From JAZDGX01 sp964482205 (GTDB lineage: Bacteria; Eisenbacteria; RBG-16-71-46; CAIMUX01; WJJG01): a stretch of 64,000 nucleotides of DNA. Made by a program: the position numbers and the translations under genes. The stretch spans positions 33,430-97,429 of the forward strand of contig CAYZWI010000014.1 of NCBI GenBank assembly GCA_964482205.1, in the 5' to 3' direction. Of the stretch, positions 62,025 to 64,000 are shown piece by piece. The first letter of the stretch is position 1. Every line of letters begins with the position of its first letter. The notes beneath the pieces were generated by a model. It was not told where the DNA came from, did no database searches, and saw only the letters and a list, made by a program, of their open reading frames with translations.

Positions 62025-62352
62025 GAGGCCATCTTCCATGCGCCGCGCAGGGAGTCAAGACGCCCGAGACCTTCGATCTTCCCATTGAAGAATGGGGTGG
62101 GAACCCATGAAACCCGGGCGTGTTGAAGAGACCGCGTGCGAGGGGCCAGGTTCCAAGGGCCCTCGAGCTAGAGGTGTGCACGAGGGGCGAACGGCCACGA
62201 AACAGAGGTTGGGACCTCGCCGGAACCGCGAATCAGGTTGCGGCGGGCGGAATAGATCGAGGTAGCAGAGCGGACGATCGACCAGCTAAAGGCTTGTCGG
62301 ATCATCGCTTGAAAGAATCTTTCGCTTCTGCCCATTTCTCGAAAAAAACCTC

Positions 62353-62381
62353 TTGATCTTCGGACGGCAGACGATTAGTCT
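62353..62381 (+). promoter_or_regulatory. Candidate rRNA operon promoter
   Basis: TTGATC (62353-62358), a 16-bp spacer and TTAGTC (62375-62380) follow an A-tract (62342-62348) that could act as an UP element. CGATTAGTCTCC matches the tRNA-Asp promoter in 11 of 12 bases. It lies ~250 nt upstream of the 16S gene, normal for an rRNA leader. Confidence 0.55.
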
Positions 62382-62500
62382 CCGTGGTCGCGCATCCATC
62401 ACGACCCTCTCTTGCGAGAAGCACGAGCGTCTTGAGGGAGAGGGTATGGGGTTGTGCGCTCCGTATTACAGGTCTTGATTGCGCCTTCGGGCGCTCATAC

Positions 62501-62513
62501 GGCTCTTTGAAAA
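62501..62513 (+). promoter_or_regulatory. boxA-like antitermination element and rRNA leader
   Basis: GGCTCTTTGAAAA resembles the boxA consensus (TGCTCTTTGAAAA-type) of bacterial rRNA leaders, where NusB-NusE binds to prevent termination. Downstream, CTTCC-TTCG-GGAAG (62602-62615) is a UUCG-capped hairpin, probably part of the 16S 5' processing stem. No gene was seen in 62040-62633. Confidence 0.55.
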
Positions 62514-62633
62514 TGGAATTGCGAAGGCGTGCGTGAGCCTGCCGGTCGGGTTCGGCGGCATGGTGCCGGACCCCATTGGCAGCAGAACCGTCAATGACAC
62601 TCTTCCTTCGGGAAGGGTCTCCATGGTTTTTTG

Positions 62634-64000
<1,367 letters not shown>

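Overview
The window is high-GC bacterial DNA, almost fully coding, ending in the first ~1,367 nt of a 16S rRNA gene (62634 to the window edge). No gene names the phylum. A Gram-negative-type envelope fits the TlpA- and SpoIID-type lipoproteins, the secreted beta-propeller with a C-terminal FlgD-like domain, and PBP1A. Sigma-54 activators, a DUF1844 protein, XRE-cupin regulators, anaerobic ferredoxin enzymes and two apparent selenoproteins suggest an anaerobic or facultative member of a little-cultured lineage (FCB-group or Eisenbacteria-like is my guess, at low confidence). There are no insertion sequences, phage genes or CRISPR arrays.

Layout. 1-4435 (+): three exported proteins, the first cut by the window edge. 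4536-12321 (+): pyruvate phosphate dikinase, a CDP-alcohol phosphatidyltransferase, a DUF4388 protein, a VWA-domain membrane protein and a TlpA-like lipoprotein. 12326-13018 (-): YggS. 13304-21110 (+): lysS, a sigma-54 activator overlapping it, dnaK behind a textbook -24/-12 promoter, a DUF1844 gene, grpE and a second, degenerate activator-like protein. 21263-24958 (+): SpoIID-like protein, tRNA-Asp with its promoter, and a multi-spanning membrane protein.

25015-40056 (-) is the most unusual part. An aminotransferase and a small exported protein lie upstream of a four-subunit 2-oxoacid:ferredoxin oxidoreductase (korD-A-B-C). This is coupled by start/stop overlaps to a heterodisulfide-reductase set: a tandem double HdrA, an MvhD-HdrC-HdrB-type fusion, an HdrA-MvhD fusion, a 47-residue zinc ribbon, HdrC and HdrB. 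Both HdrA genes are interrupted by an in-frame UGA at the position of a conserved cluster cysteine. In each, an identical perfect hairpin with a GGUC loop follows 28 nt downstream, so both are best read as selenocysteine proteins. The set looks like a soluble electron-bifurcating or confurcating assembly linked to ferredoxin from 2-oxoacid oxidation.

40408-47386: a secreted FKBP-thioredoxin fusion (+), then a minus-strand operon of two ADP-glucose-pyrophosphorylase paralogues followed by four membrane proteins of unknown role. 47855-53693: tRNA-Trp, dapD, a Lon-like protease with a Lys/Ala-rich N-terminal tail, an RluA-type pseudouridine synthase and a broken rsgA. 53661-62024: a 3D-domain protein, agmatinase with two XRE-cupin regulators, mazG, a cytidine deaminase-pyrimidine nucleoside phosphorylase fusion and PBP1A. 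The rRNA leader and 16S gene close the window.
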